Shown piece after piece: positions 33,582 through 45,315 of a DNA stretch of 64,000 nucleotides (positions are counted from its first letter, which is position 1; each line of letters starts with the position of its first letter). The stretch is taken from assembly GCA_034359265.1 (NCBI GenBank), contig CP136892.1:82390001-82454000 (forward strand). Direction: 5' to 3'. Under the pieces are notes generated by a model, which had not been told where the DNA came from, did no database searches, and was given only the letters and a program-made list of their open reading frames with translations. The translations under genes and the position numbers were made by a program. The stretch comes from Canna indica (taxonomy: Eukaryota; Streptophyta; Magnoliopsida; Zingiberales; Cannaceae).

Positions 33582-33905
33582 GCAATGCTTGTCGAGACCA
33601 GATCCAGGATTGATATGCCAAAACAAGCCAAAAATAATCTTACGTGAGGGTGGGTGATAATAGTTTTCGATGTCATAACCATGCAAAAGGAGAAAGTGGG
33701 AAAATTAATTACAAAGTAGCATGAAAACATTATGCAAAGGAAGATTAAAAGAGTAGAGAATTACATCGCCGGAGAGAAACTCTTTCCTGTATTTTCTGTA
33801 GGCACTCATATCAGCCTCGTTCTCGAAATCACTATCAGTGCCTTCACCTATGTATTCATAATCTGATTCAATATTTTCACGAATAAGGTTCTCCTTGTTC
33901 AGCTT
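33582..33905 (-). pseudogene. Cystatin-like gene, copy C, 5' half
   Basis: Continues exon 2 (GACATCGAAAACTATTATC on the minus strand) and the intron, then exon 1 with the acidic/aromatic stretch (SDYEYIGEGTDSDFENE-like). At 33905 the similarity jumps to sequence that in copy A lies downstream of the gene, so exon 1 is incomplete and lacks the start codon. Confidence 0.7.
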
Positions 33906-34104
33906 CTCTGAAGCTCTTTTTAAATAGTCATTTATATATTCTTGCAGTATGGCTATGCATCTCAGGTGTGGTGCTTAACTAATATCAATTTGCTGCTTGA
34001 TAACTCTAAATCTTGTTGATGTTTGAAACTATTTTGTTCATAATATAAGGCATGCACAAAATAAAGATGAACTCGTTAATTTTCAATATACTTGCTTTGG
34101 AATA

Positions 34105-34476
34105 TGTTAAGAAATTAGTGAGTCTAACTCGCCCCAAAAGCTAGCTCAAGAAGAAAGGATTGTCCAAACTATTTAAAGGTTATCTCGGCCATTTTTTTAA
34201 TCAATGTGAGACTTTAACACACCCCCCTCACGCCCAGGATTTGACTTTTGGAGCGTGAAGTTTTGTAGAACTGGACATCTGCGGGTGGCACAATATTAAT
34301 CATATGATAAGCTCTGATACAATGTTAAGAAATTAGTCGATCTAACTCACCCCAAATGATTTGGTAGAAACCTGTATATAAACCCATGTATTCAGAGGAG
34401 TAGCAAAGCAAAGAAATCAAAAAATTCTTCTCTATTCTTCTCTCTATTTTCTTTCTCTTTTTTCTGAAATTTCTCA
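34105..34476 (+). mobile_element. Short TG..CA insertion with 5-bp TSD (small LTR or TRIM type)
   Basis: 372 bp beginning TGTTAAGAAATTAGTG and ending TTTCTCA. It is flanked by GAATA at 34100-34104 and 34477-34481. Copy A at about 8890 reads GGAATATATG across the empty site. A second TGTTAAGAAATTAG at 34323, preceded by AGCTCTGATACAA, suggests two LTR starts with a primer-binding-like stretch between, as in TRIM elements. Noncoding. Confidence 0.75.
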
Positions 34477-34927
34477 GAATATATGTAAAACAAAGAATGA
34501 AATCATCTTTCAAAGCGATCTTATACAAAAGTGTCCCTCCTAAAAAGGAGTATAAACAAGCAAACATGCAAATCAATGGCTTTTTATGTAGAGAAAGAGA
34601 CCAAAATAATGGAAGTAGATGTTTCAAATACTAGATCGAATGTCATTACAATACATTTGTATCAATATCATAGGATAACTATGAACAAGTCCGACAAAAA
34701 GTCTTGACATATGATCATCATAATATGAAGTCTAACAGCAAACAGATACCAAACACAGCCATTTATGAAATATCATATATTTGAATCCAATCTAAGCAGG
34801 GACATGGTTCAGATCAAAACTCAATATCAGTAAAGTTTTTTGGTTATATGCAAATGCGAGAAAACACAGTTAAGTGAGTTAAGTGATGGCATTCAAATCA
34901 TTCATGATAGTTGATACAAATATACCA

Positions 34928-34956
34928 GTATATATATATATATATATATACTATAG
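34928..34956. repeat. TA dinucleotide microsatellite
   Basis: Run of TATATA. The following sequence (TATATAAAACACATC and GGACACGTGTCGC) looks somewhat like a Helitron 5' end, but no 3' partner was found. Confidence 0.6.
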
Positions 34957-34979
34957 TATATAAAACACATCTTCATGTG

Positions 34980-35744
34980 GACACGTGTCGCATCCGCATG
35001 AATTCGTTTTCCCTCCAAAATAAATTTACATATGTACACTACTAATTAAATAAATTTCAATCATTATTAATGTTCAGAAAAATTAATTTTAATTTTTTTT
35101 AAAATAATTTCATTTTGCTTAATTTCCTAAATTCAAATTTCATTTAATTAACTATGCTTATTTTCCAAATATAGCCGGTTTAATGGCTAATTAATTATTT
35201 CCTAATTCGAAAAAAATACATATTCATGTAGACATGTGTCAAAGAGGAAAATAATAAATATGCGTCAAAGAGGAAAATAATAAATCTCAAATATTATTAA
35301 TGTTGAAAATAATTAATATCGAATTTTCCTAAATATATTCCAAATATTATTAACGTTGAAAATAATTAATTTCCACATTTCAAATTTCAAATGAAGCCAA
35401 TTTAAATTCCAATTAATTAACATTGATGTTTTAATTTACGTCTCTATTTAATTATTAATAATTAAATTTAATTTCGTAATTTTCTAATTTTGAAATTAAT
35501 ATTAATTTCCTAATTTCGAAATTTTAAATTGTATATGAAGCCGATTTAAATTCTAATTAATTGTCCTTAAATAAAATTTGAAATTTCGACTTTATACTAA
35601 TTTCGTAATTTTGAAATTTATATAAATTTCCTTTTCACTCTATTATTTTACTTAATTAAATTTCCTTAATTAAACTAGGGTATTACATTCTCTCCCACTT
35701 ATGTCTACACGTCCTCGTCAAGACCCAACTCAAGTCTAACACAA
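34980..35744 (+). other. AT-rich sequence ending in an LTR 3'-end-like motif
   Basis: Mostly AT-rich. At 35678-35687 it reads GGGTATTACA, like the 3' terminus of the TGTCAC family. TTCTCTCCCACTTATGTC follows, then CGTCCTCGTCAAG, which resembles the start of the internal region in plant Ty3/gypsy-type elements. Probably a degraded LTR edge with adjacent internal sequence. No ORF. Confidence 0.35.
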
Positions 35745-37774
35745 TGTTATGACCTCTAAAATTGAGGACCTTGTTGTAAATATTTGTCTTGAAGGAGCCT
35801 TTTTGCAAAAGTGTCTAATCTTATATATTTAGCCCTAATCCTCTCTTTAATCTTTCTCTCCCTCTCGATTCCTGTAGCAGCGACGGCGGAGGAGGAGCGT
35901 GATGTGCTGCGGCGGCAGTAAGAAGACTTCGGTGAATCGAAGTTTGGAGGAGTTGTTAGGTAGGAGTCTTTTCTCTTCTTCGTTGTTTCCTGTAGTTGTT
36001 TTCCGTCGTTTTCCTATTCTGTGTTCATCGGCGGCAGCAGAGGGGATTGAATGAGGTAGAACCGACAGACGTCGATGGGGTAAAAAGGATAGGAGGCAGT
36101 CGAGGTCAGTTGGAGGCGACTGTACTGCTACCGCGAGGCTGAACCCGCCATGGCAGTAGCCGGCGGTCCGCTCGCCATGGCAACGGCCTATAGGGAGGCC
36201 TCCGTGGCCTCTCGGCAGAGAGGCGGTGCCCCGCCGACGCTGGGGGCCGCAGGAGGGGTCGGCGAGAGTGGCGGGGTGGTCGCCGGCGGCCTGGAGGGCC
36301 GGCCAGCGTGGGTTCGAGAGGGGTGGGGAGGCGGCGTCGGGCGCAAGAGGTCGGGGGCAAGAGACGAGTGGGAGAGAGTTTTATCTTATTTAATAAATAG
36401 GTCTTTAAAGAAGAGAACTGTATTGCATGAAATGAGGTTAATTTATAAAATATTAGGGTATTTTTGGATTTGATAGAAGGGTTGTCAGATCGAGTCAAGG
36501 TGAATACCAAAGTTGTAGGTTTTTGCGTTCTAAACGCGATGGTGGTGTCAGATTTCTGATCAGAGGTCGTCTGGTAGGTCTTTTCTATATTTCGGTGTTA
36601 TTTGGTAGATGAGACTTATTCATTCGGTTGATAAATAATTAAATAACGTAGGATAGTGGTATTCTATGTTAGGTGGTGATTTAGAGTATAGATAGTTGTG
36701 GTGGGTGCGAGTTGACTCTTGTTGTAGCCGATGAATGTTGAATTAGTAAATTGACGATTTTACCCCTTGGTTCTATTTACTTGATTTGCTTCTGAAATCC
36801 ATCTCCTGTTGCATTATGTTGTTGAACATGTCATGTTGATAATTGCATGAGTCTGATTAGCTGTTATGCATTGATGATTATTAAGCATGATATTATGCTA
36901 GGCATTATGCACGTTGTTAGCGTTGTCATAAGTGGTATTTGCTAATATGAATTATTTTGGTTGCATCTTCATAAGTGGTATTTGCTAACATGAATTATTT
37001 TGGTTGCATCTTCAGCTGATAGTTGTTGTAGTATTTATTGTTGTTAGCATTGTAGATCAGTTGTGATATGTCATGTGGTGAGATCTAGCTATCATGCTGG
37101 TTGTATCAGTTATTGTTGCATGTTGATCTTTTATTGAGCGGATGCCCTGGACATTGTTGATTGTTTGCACGAGCTGTATGGGCGGTGACACCGGTGACCA
37201 GACTTTCACTCGAGCTGCACGTACGACGTCGCGCTATTAGACGTCGGCGGACTATCCTTGGATGGTCGCATCTCTAGCTGGAGCGGGCTTGAGGTGTCAC
37301 TCTCGAGGTGCGAGAGTGCGGAGGAAACCCAATTGTCTACTACGCTCTTGATTGGTGTGAGTTGCAGTAGTTGATAGGTGAAAGTGTCTTATTGTTGACA
37401 TGTTGCATTTTATTGCAGAGTCATTTATTGTTGTATTTGGCAATATCACTGCATCATGATTGTTGTCCTTATTATTGGCATATTGTTTCTCCTACTCAAC
37501 TTTCCGCTGATGTTCTTTGTTATTGCCTCATATTTGCAGGTATGTTGGTAGTGGAAGTGGGGTAGTTAAAGTCCTGGAGGAGGAGACGTCATCAGTTGCT
37601 TAGATGTTTTGTTAGTTATTTTTAGATTGATGTTGAACATTTGTATAGAGAACTCTTTGTTAAAATGATAATTTCAATTGTTCTTGTTGAGATATTCTCG
37701 TGTATTTTTGTTGTAGGTTGCGCTCCTCCTATGTGAGGCCTTTTGTTAGGGATAAACTTAGGTGGGGCGTAACA
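35745..37774 (-). mobile_element. LTR-like element in reverse orientation
   Basis: The right border ends GGTGGGGCGTAACA, whose complement TGTTACGCCCCACC has the family's opening style. Right after it the host matches the cystatin/FAR1 spacer (copy D). The left border TGTTATGACC is a guess and no TSD was found. 36080-36600 contains sequence shared, inverted, with the Harbinger-type element at 15766-17242, including ACAACTTTGGTATTCACC on the minus strand and a GC-rich block. There is also GC-rich sequence at 37180-37330. No protein recognised. Confidence 0.45.
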
Positions 37775-38182
37775 GAAAGAAGGCAAATAATGGGTTCTAT
37801 AAGATGATGGTTGATGATTATGAGGTGAAGAAGCAAGAGCTAAGTGCTTTGTTAGGGTCTAGTTTGAACATGAGAACAATGGAAGGAGAATTAATGTATC
37901 CACTTGTCACATAACTAACAAGGACTCAGAAAATGACAGACTTATATAGGATTTACTATTAATATTGTATTTCCAAAAGTAATTGGTCCCGCTTTCATAA
38001 GTATCAGTTTTATGGAGATCCCATTTCAGAGTCAATATAAGAAATGACATCAATGTTTTGTTCTGAGTTCTATTAACCCTAAATGAAAAAAACAAAATAA
38101 GAAAAGAAACAATTGTCTCAAAGAAAGGAAGCAATAAAAAACATTCTTTTTGTATTTGCTTTGTAATATCATCTCGTATTTA
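37775..38182. repeat. Cystatin/FAR1 spacer, duplicated segment copy D
   Basis: Matches 10830-11200 and 13660-14270, including the empty site for the LINE-like insertion (AAGAGCTAAGTGCTTTGTTAG). Noncoding. Confidence 0.75.
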
Positions 38183-38900
38183 CTAAAGAATTGCATGCTT
38201 CAGAGAAGTGTTTGGATAGACAAATTCGTTAAGATAAATGTTTATAGCCTCATTATTTTCAAGCCCATGCTCTACAACCATTTTCACCCAACACTTTTCA
38301 AAATCATCAACTTTCAAGGAATCATATGCTGCTTTCTTTAGTTCCTTTTTAATTACTTTGAATTCAGAAAGTCCTTCCAGTAATTCTCTGGAACTTTTTT
38401 TAAGATACTGGACCAGGCACAAGCGATGTCGAGCACCTTGAATGGCCTTGGAGTAGTCGGTAACAATAGCATTTGGACAGCATCCTAACATGAAGATTAA
38501 GAAAGCTTAAAATAACCAAGTATAGCTCTGGTCCGGATGGTTTCATCAGAGATACTAACTGGCCATGACATGATGGTTCATACCCACAAATAGTACAAGA
38601 GGCAAATCTTATTTTTCAGTCAAGAAGGCTGTATCAATGGAAATGACATCACCAAAGCTAGTGTTGATATGCCGTCCTACACCTACCATCCGCCCAGAAC
38701 AAGTTTCTCAAGCAACCATTATCATTCAAAAAAACAGAATCAAAAAAATATTCAAATAAGGATCCGAAGAGATCCAACACATACACGGAAAGTACCTTCG
38801 TAAGACAAAAGAAAAAAGAAGAAGAAGGAAAAATCACCTTTTTCAACTTCTGTTCTCTCTCCTTTCGATCAGAACCCCCAATCTGAATATGCAACACGCA
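38183..38900 (-). pseudogene. FAR1-related sequence (MULE domain) fragment, copy D
   Basis: The minus strand from 38897 opens with MLHIQIGGSDRKEREQKLKK, the leader exon also implied in copy B. LTKVLSVYVLDLFGS and NLFWADGRCRTAYQ follow. After disrupted sequence at 38520-38650 it resumes as CCPNAIVTDYSKAIQGARHR and continues to MVVEHGLENNE. There a deletion relative to copies A and B joins it to AINIYLNEFVYP. No DNA-binding domain or SWIM finger. Pseudogene. Confidence 0.72.
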
Positions 38901-38938
38901 CAGACGAAACAGGGATAAAATTTATAGGAAGAGGAGAA

Positions 38939-38970
<32 letters not shown>

Positions 38971-39121
38971 TTAGAGGGGGTTACCTACATATTAAATCCG
39001 GGGGTTTACCTCCATAAACATCCCTATCTATATAGGGATGTGATTTAATCAAATTAAATCTCCTCCCTATTAATAAGGAGTCAAAACAACCTCCCCATTG
39101 AAAAATCAAACCATTATCTAA
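38901..39121. other. GA-rich leader of copy D and flank of the Helitron pair
   Basis: A run of GAGAGA at 38945-38970, like copy B. 39101-39121 (AAAAATCAAACCATTATCTAA) is repeated at 50208-50228, where it continues uninterrupted into TTCTTAA. It thus shows what the Helitron target looked like. Confidence 0.6.
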
Positions 39122-39937
39122 TATATATATATATATAAAAGCAAGATTCAAAGAAATGTACACTCTTTATATAATATAAAATCCACGTGTCACTTTGACA
39201 AAGAAAGTTGACCGATGTTGTATTTTCTCCTTTTTTTGAATTTTTTGGATTTTTGTCTCTTTTTTTTTGAATTTTGCACATTTAATATACACATTACTGA
39301 AATTTATGATTCACATTTAATAGCGCATGTTACAAAAAAATTGTTAATTACCGAAATTTACACTGAAGATTTAATTGCCTAAGATGAGAGTTACATATAT
39401 CTGCAAAAATCCGCATTTAATGTAGATTTAATCTACATTTAATCATATTTCCGATTTAGTTATTACAGCTATGTAATTAAACTCTCAATCACATCTCTCA
39501 CACGTCTCACCTCCATCTCTCTCATTTATTGCTCTGTTTTTTTCATTCTCTCTCTCAATTAGTTCCCTCTCTCACACAATTAATTCTCTCTCTCAAGTCT
39601 CAATTAATCAATGTTTGAATGCAATGCTTTAAATTACAGTTGCTGCTCTCTCTCTCTTAATGCAATATTTGAATGCACCCTCTCACACGTTTCACCTCCC
39701 TCCCTATCTTTCAATTAGTGCTATTTTCTCTCTTTCTCAATTAATTAATGTTCAAATGTAATCCATTTATATATAACTTATTATATATAAATCATGGCAC
39801 AAGTTTGAATGCTATGCATTTATATATGACTTTTTCATTACAATCTTTTCCTCCATCACCCACTTTGATTGTCTTCCTTTTTTTGAAGAAATTGCAAATG
39901 TTCAGAGATGTGAATTTGGTGATCTGCAAGAAATAGG

Positions 39938-40505
39938 GTTGGTGAAGCCATCGCCACCACAACAAGGAGCAATGTGAAGCCACTAACGGCAGAGAGGAAG
40001 CCTAGCAAGAAGCAGACGCTCAAGTAGAAGCTTAATCTTTATCTTGATTTGAAAGTCGCACGTTGTAAGAAGGAGATTGTGGATGACTCGCACACTCTGT
40101 CATCTCCCAATAGCCCCTTTCAAGGTACCCAATCAATTGTGTTTTCGGAGTTCTCACCTTCACAGTATGTGTTTTCCCCCATCGATTAACTCACATTTGG
40201 GCCATCTCGAGGATGTGGCGAGAATAGCTGCACCACCAAAAGACCAACGCTTCTTCGTTCAAGATGATGTTAAGGGGATGGCGGATGGTGATGTAGATGA
40301 TAAAGCATGAGTAACTCCTGCAGTAGAGTATAAGGAGGCGATGGTGACAGTCTCCTCTGTGCCGATAGCAATTGTTCGAATTGGTGGACCATCCTCTTTG
40401 CATGAGAATGAAGATAATCCAGTCCCCGGTGTCAACAATTCAAGGAGTATAGTGATAGTGAGTGCAATGAGCCATGCAACGGTGGAGCGAGGAAATCTGA
40501 TGTAA
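39938..40505 (+). pseudogene. Possible captured gene fragment in Helitron A, unrecognised
   Basis: A frame from 39938 reads EAIATTTRSNVKPLTAERKP, meets one TAG at 40025-40027, and continues as LNLYLDLKVARCKKEIVDDS and VFSEFSPSQYVFSPID to a stop at 40187. A second frame (40194-40310) reads HLGHLEDVARIAAPPKDQRF and VKGMADGDVDDKA. A third stretch follows after the stop at 40308 (VTPAVEYKEAMVTVSSVPIA). Composition is less AT-rich than the surroundings and the amino-acid use is protein-like. I do not recognise the family. Gene capture would be typical of non-autonomous Helitrons. Confidence 0.4.
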
Positions 40506-41612
40506 GTACTGCAATACTACGCTCTTCCTTTGCCCAGTAATGATTTGTAATGAATGGATGATGATCGATTGGGTCCTTTAACAAATTCCACAAGCACTTG
40601 TGGAGAGACGAGCTACCTGGTGGAATTACTATGAATTATTTGATCTTTTACAAGATCCAGAGGAAATATAAGGGCAATCTGTTGTTAATATATATTAGAA
40701 ATTAATACTTAACAATATATATGAGATTATTTCCCTGTTGAATGATTTCTCACGGAATATCTTATTTCTATAATGTTCTTATGTCGCAATGGCTTATATT
40801 GTAATGCCTGAAAGATGGTGGTGATTAGGACATATAAAACAAATGAACAATATAAAATAAGTATACGTCACTAGGAAAGAAATTATGAGATATTGCTTCC
40901 TCTTGCTTTTGTTTAGCCATGTACTACTGGGATCATTTTGTGAGTCTATTTTAGGATTATTTTTCATACTCTTACTATTTTTAAATTGTGTGACTTTTAA
41001 ATTTTCATTTTGAAAGCGAAGAGGATTTCTTTATAGAGTTCGTATTACCCTTTTAAATCCAAATTAATATAAGCAACAATAAAAAGATCCTAAAGTAGAG
41101 GCTAAACAGGAGAAGTTTTGTAATAAACATTCTCCAAACTTTTTATTATAAAAACTAGATTCATTTAATTAAAACTTACTGTGGTTTTTCTATTTGTTTC
41201 ATAATATTTTTTTCTCTTCATTGTGTTGCTTGGGATTTTTTCTTTGTTTTTTTGCTTCCATTTTAATTTGAGCCTATAAATTTTACATTTAAATCCAATT
41301 TGAAAATTCTATCTTAAATTCTCACAGCAAGATTATCATCTACATATAACTTAATTTTCATTCTCCAATGTTTCAATAGTTTTCACTTCGAATTCCAAAT
41401 TCTAAGTCCAATTTCAAAGTCTTTCGCCTATTTTCAACATATAAGATTATTTTTATTTTCTCTATTTCCCCAATTAATCCACATTTTCATTTTTTCAAAT
41501 ATATATCACAAAATTGAAATATATTTTTAGTTTAATAATTTAATATATAAGATTATCATCTACATGTAACTTCATTTTCATTCCCCTATATTCCAGTTAC
41601 GCTACTAATCAC
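40506..41612. other. AT-rich Helitron interior
   Basis: No gene seen. Contains long A/T-rich stretches. TCA at 41610-41612 is the TSD of the CACTA that follows. Confidence 0.5.
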
Positions 41613-42229
41613 ACAACAAGAAAATTTGGAAATAACGACGTTTATTTTTTGACGTCCGAAGAAGCGTCGAAATGTCCAAGGACGGATGCGAAAAAGTTTT
41701 AAAATATCGACGTCTATATTAGACGTCGATATGTAAAACGGGAAATATGGCGTTTTTTCGTCGAAAAAGCAGCGTCGAAAAATTTCGACGCCAGCGTTTC
41801 GACGCATCTGGCGTCGAAAAATTTCGACGCAGGTGGCGTCGAAAGTTTTTCCCGCGCGGGCGCACGGTCGTCGAAGGAAGTATCACGGGTTGAAAAATTT
41901 CAACCCGTGAGCGTACGGTAAGCAGCTGAAATTTCATTTCAGCTGCCGACCGTACGAAATTATATATATATATATATATAATTTTTTAAAATATTGCTAC
42001 AGTTCTTTAACTAAAAAAATATAAAATTTATCTATAAATTTCCTCCCGCGCGCCTCCTTCTTCTTCTTCCTCCCGCTGCTGCCGATCGATTTCTTCGTCC
42101 GATTTCTTCCGTCGTCGAACCAGCAGGTAATTTCTTCCGTCCGATTTCTTCTTCGGTCGCTGCTGCTCTGCTATTTTTTTTTTTCTTTCCTTCTTTCTTC
42201 TTCCGTCGCTGCCGCTGGTTTTTTGTTTT

Positions 42230-42960
42230 TTTTTTTTTTCCTTCATCTTTCTTCTTCCGTCTGCTGGTTCTTTTTTTTGGTTTTTTTTTTTTTTCTTCTT
42301 CTTTCTTCTTCCGTATGCTGGCTCTTTTTTTTTTTTTTTTTTTTTTCCTTCTTCTTTCTTCTTCCGTCTGCTGGCTTTTTTTTTTTTTTTTTTCCCTTCT
42401 TTTTTCTTCTTCCGTCTGCTGGTTTTTTTTTTTTTTTTCCTTCTTCTTTCTTCTTCCGTCTGCTGATTTTTTTTTTTGGTTTTTTTTTTTTCCTTCTTTT
42501 TTCTTCTTCCGTCTGCTGGTTTTTTTTTTTTTTTTTTTTTTTTCCTTCTTCTTTCTTCTTCCGTCTGCTGATTTTTTTTTTTGGTTTTTTTTTTCCTTCT
42601 TCTTTCTTCTTCCGTCTGCTGGCTTTTTTTTTTTTTTTTTTTTTTCCTTCTTCTTTCTTCTTCCGTCTGCTGGTTTTGTTTTTTTGTTTTTTTTTTTTCT
42701 TCTTCTTTCTTCTTCCGTCTGCTGGTTTTTTTTTTTTTTTTTTTTCCTTCTTCTTTCTTCTTCCGTCTGCTGGCTTTTTTTTTATTATTTTTTTTTCCTT
42801 CTTCTTTCTTCTTCCGTCTGCTGGTTTTGTTTTTTTTGTTTTTTTTTCCCTTCTTCTTTCTTCTTCCGTCTGCTGGTTTGTTTTTTTTTTTTTTTTTATT
42901 TATTCTTCTTTCTTCTTCCGTCTGCTGGTTTTTTTTTTTTTTTTTTTTTTCTTTTCTTAC
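42230..42960. repeat. Pyrimidine minisatellite, about 14 copies
   Basis: The unit is TTCTTCTTCCGTCTGCTGG followed by a T-run of variable length (about 12-24 nt), period about 50. The seed resembles the leader of related elements, CTTCTTCCTCCCGCTGCTGC (42060-42085, 59818-59838). All three frames are open for long distances as Phe/Leu/Ser-rich low complexity; not genes. Confidence 0.9.
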
Positions 42961-43479
42961 GTCGACGAATCCGTAATTAACTAATAATTTTTTTTTTTCT
43001 GTTCATCTCGACGAAGCAACCGGCGGTCGTAAATTTTGCTCGTCGAATCAGCTCGAGATCCAGCTCTTATTCTCAAGTTAGTATAAATTTGATGTTATGC
43101 ATATATCTTTAGATTTAAGATCAGTTATCTTGTTTAATTTTTTTTAAACTATGTTATCATGCTTTACTGCTTTATCATGTTATATTATGCATGTTACTGC
43201 TTTAGATATTAATTTAGATATTATGCATGTTAATTTAGATATTATGCTTTAGATATTACTGCTAACTATGCTATCATGTTATATTATTACTGCTATCTTT
43301 AGTTAGAATTACTGCTATCTTTAGTTAGATATTATATAGTTACTAATTAATAAATATAGTTACTATTATTATATAGTTACTAATTAGCTATATATATAAT
43401 TAGCTATTATATAGTTAGCTATCTATCTTTAGTTAGATATTATATAGTTACTAATTAGCTATATAGTTACTAATTAATA

Positions 43480-43548
43480 TATTATTATTATTATTATTAT
43501 GTAATTATTATCACTAATTAATAATAATAATATTATTATTATTATTAC

Positions 43549-43585
<37 letters not shown>

Positions 43586-43841
43586 ACAACTAATTAATTA
43601 TTATTATAAATATTATTATTATTACTGTTATTATTATTATTATTATTGTTATTATTTATTGTTATTATTACTGTTATTATTATAAATACTATATTATTAT
43701 TATAATTTAATTAATATCACTAATTATTATTATTATTATTATTATTGTTGTTATTATTATTAATATTAGTATAACTGAATTAATAAATATCACTAATTAT
43801 TATGATTATTATTATTACTAATTATTTAATTATGATCACTA

Positions 43842-43913
<72 letters not shown>

Positions 43914-44325
43914 TATTAGAAATACTATATTATTATTATTATTATTACTGTTATTATTATAAATACTATATTATTATTATTAATTAATTATTATCACTAA
44001 TTAATAATAATATTATTATTGTTGTTATTATTATTATTATTAGTATAACTGAATTAATAATAATAATAATATTATTTAATTATTATCACTAATTAATATT
44101 ATTATTATTACTGTTATTATTATTATTATTGTTATTATTATTATTTTTATTATTATTATTTATTATTATAAATACTATATTATTATTATTAATTAATAAT
44201 TATCACTAATTAATAATAATAATATTATTATTATTAGTATAACTGAATTAATAATATTATTATTATTATTTAATTATTATCACTAATTAATATTATTATT
44301 ATTACTGTTATTATTATAAATACTA

Positions 44326-44364
<39 letters not shown>

Positions 44365-44413
44365 ATTATTTATTATTATTATTACTATATTAATATTATT
44401 GACATTAATACTA

Positions 44414-44444
<31 letters not shown>

Positions 44445-44540
44445 TAATTAATATTGCTAATTAATATTATAATTATTACTAATTATTATTATTATAAAAT
44501 ATATTACTAAATAATAATATTATTATTATTATTTAAACTT
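43480..44540. repeat. Long (ATT)n-rich microsatellite region
   Basis: About 1 kb of interrupted ATT/TTA/AAT trinucleotide repeats. The longest pure run is about 43845-43915, and the block TAAATACTATATTATTATTA recurs many times. It lies in the CACTA interior and probably replaced coding sequence. Confidence 0.92.
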
Positions 44541-44713
44541 ATATTAGAGTATATAAATAATTAGAATAATTAAATTTAGAATTCATTAATCTTATCTTGA
44601 TGAACTAAATTTCTTGCTTCCAACAATGAAATTTTTATTTAAACTTCTCAATTTGATATTTTTATAATTTTCTACCCAGAGCTTAGACCCGTTCGAGAAA
44701 TATTTTTTGATTT

Positions 44714-45032
44714 TATAAATTTTATTGATAAAATTTAGTTGTAATATTAAGTTGAATACTTATTTCGATATGGAGGAATACGTATTCTACTTAATATTTT
44801 ACTAAATTTTATCAATAAAATTTATATTTTTCAAATAATAAATCTTGAATTGTCCCTTATTGGACAGTTTAGCAACACAATTATTAATATCGCAAATTTA
44901 ATTTCATTTTATCACACATGTCAATGAAATATCGGTTGCATCTCTTTTGTTCTTCGGTACGCTTCAGAAGTTTTGCGTACTTGGAGAACTAAAAAGAGAT
45001 GCTGCCGAAATTTTCAGTGACTTGTTGTGATT
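44714..45032. other. Three consecutive stem-loops upstream of the TnpD tail
   Basis: Hairpin 1 is 44714-44826 (TATAAATTTTATTGATAAAA pairing with its near-complement at the end). Hairpin 2 is 44848-44869 (AATTGTCC and GGACAGTT). Hairpin 3 is 44911-45032, with inner arms GTTCTTCGGTACGC and GCGTACTTGGAGAAC and outer arms ATCACA/TGTGAT. Order, spacing and the sequence of hairpins 2 and 3 match 5134-5381 in the other CACTA. An intron acceptor (TTTTTTAACAG) follows at 45054. Confidence 0.8.
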
Positions 45033-45054
45033 AATTAAATATGTTTTTTAACAG

Positions 45055-45315
45055 GATCAATTGTATGTTCCTGAAAGTCTTCCTCACGAAATACCACCGG
45101 CTAATCTCGGAGAAGGTACAAGTAAAGATCCATTTCTAAACTGTAAGTAATTTATATATTGTCATACTGAATATTTTAATTAATAATATTAAAATTTATA
45201 TGCTTATAATTGATATAAATGTACAGATAGAGATGTTGATCCGTATAGAGAAGACGACGAGGAAGACCAAGAAGACGAGGAGGAGCAGGAGGATATGGAC
45301 GACGATGAAAATTAA
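45055..45315 (+). CDS. CACTA TnpD C-terminal tail, two exons
   Basis: Exons 45055-45142 and 45227-45315 join in phase through a GT-AG intron. They encode about 58 residues, DQLYVPESLPHEIPPANLGE followed by YRDVDPYREDDEEDQEDEEE and the end DDDEN. Such an acidic end is typical of TnpD proteins. The exon is entered from an intron acceptor, so the 5' coding part is missing or replaced by the microsatellite. It is a remnant with intact splice sites, and transcription is unknown. Confidence 0.5.

Noticed and set aside
34950..35000. Possible Helitron 5' end
   Set aside because: Only a weak TATATAAAAC..CACGTGTC resemblance; no CTAG-type 3' end in a sensible position.
42223..42984. 253-codon Phe-rich ORF
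   Set aside because: All three frames are open because the sequence is a T-rich minisatellite; no protein character.
43802..43987. Tyr-rich ORF
   Set aside because: Pure translation of an ATT/TTA microsatellite.
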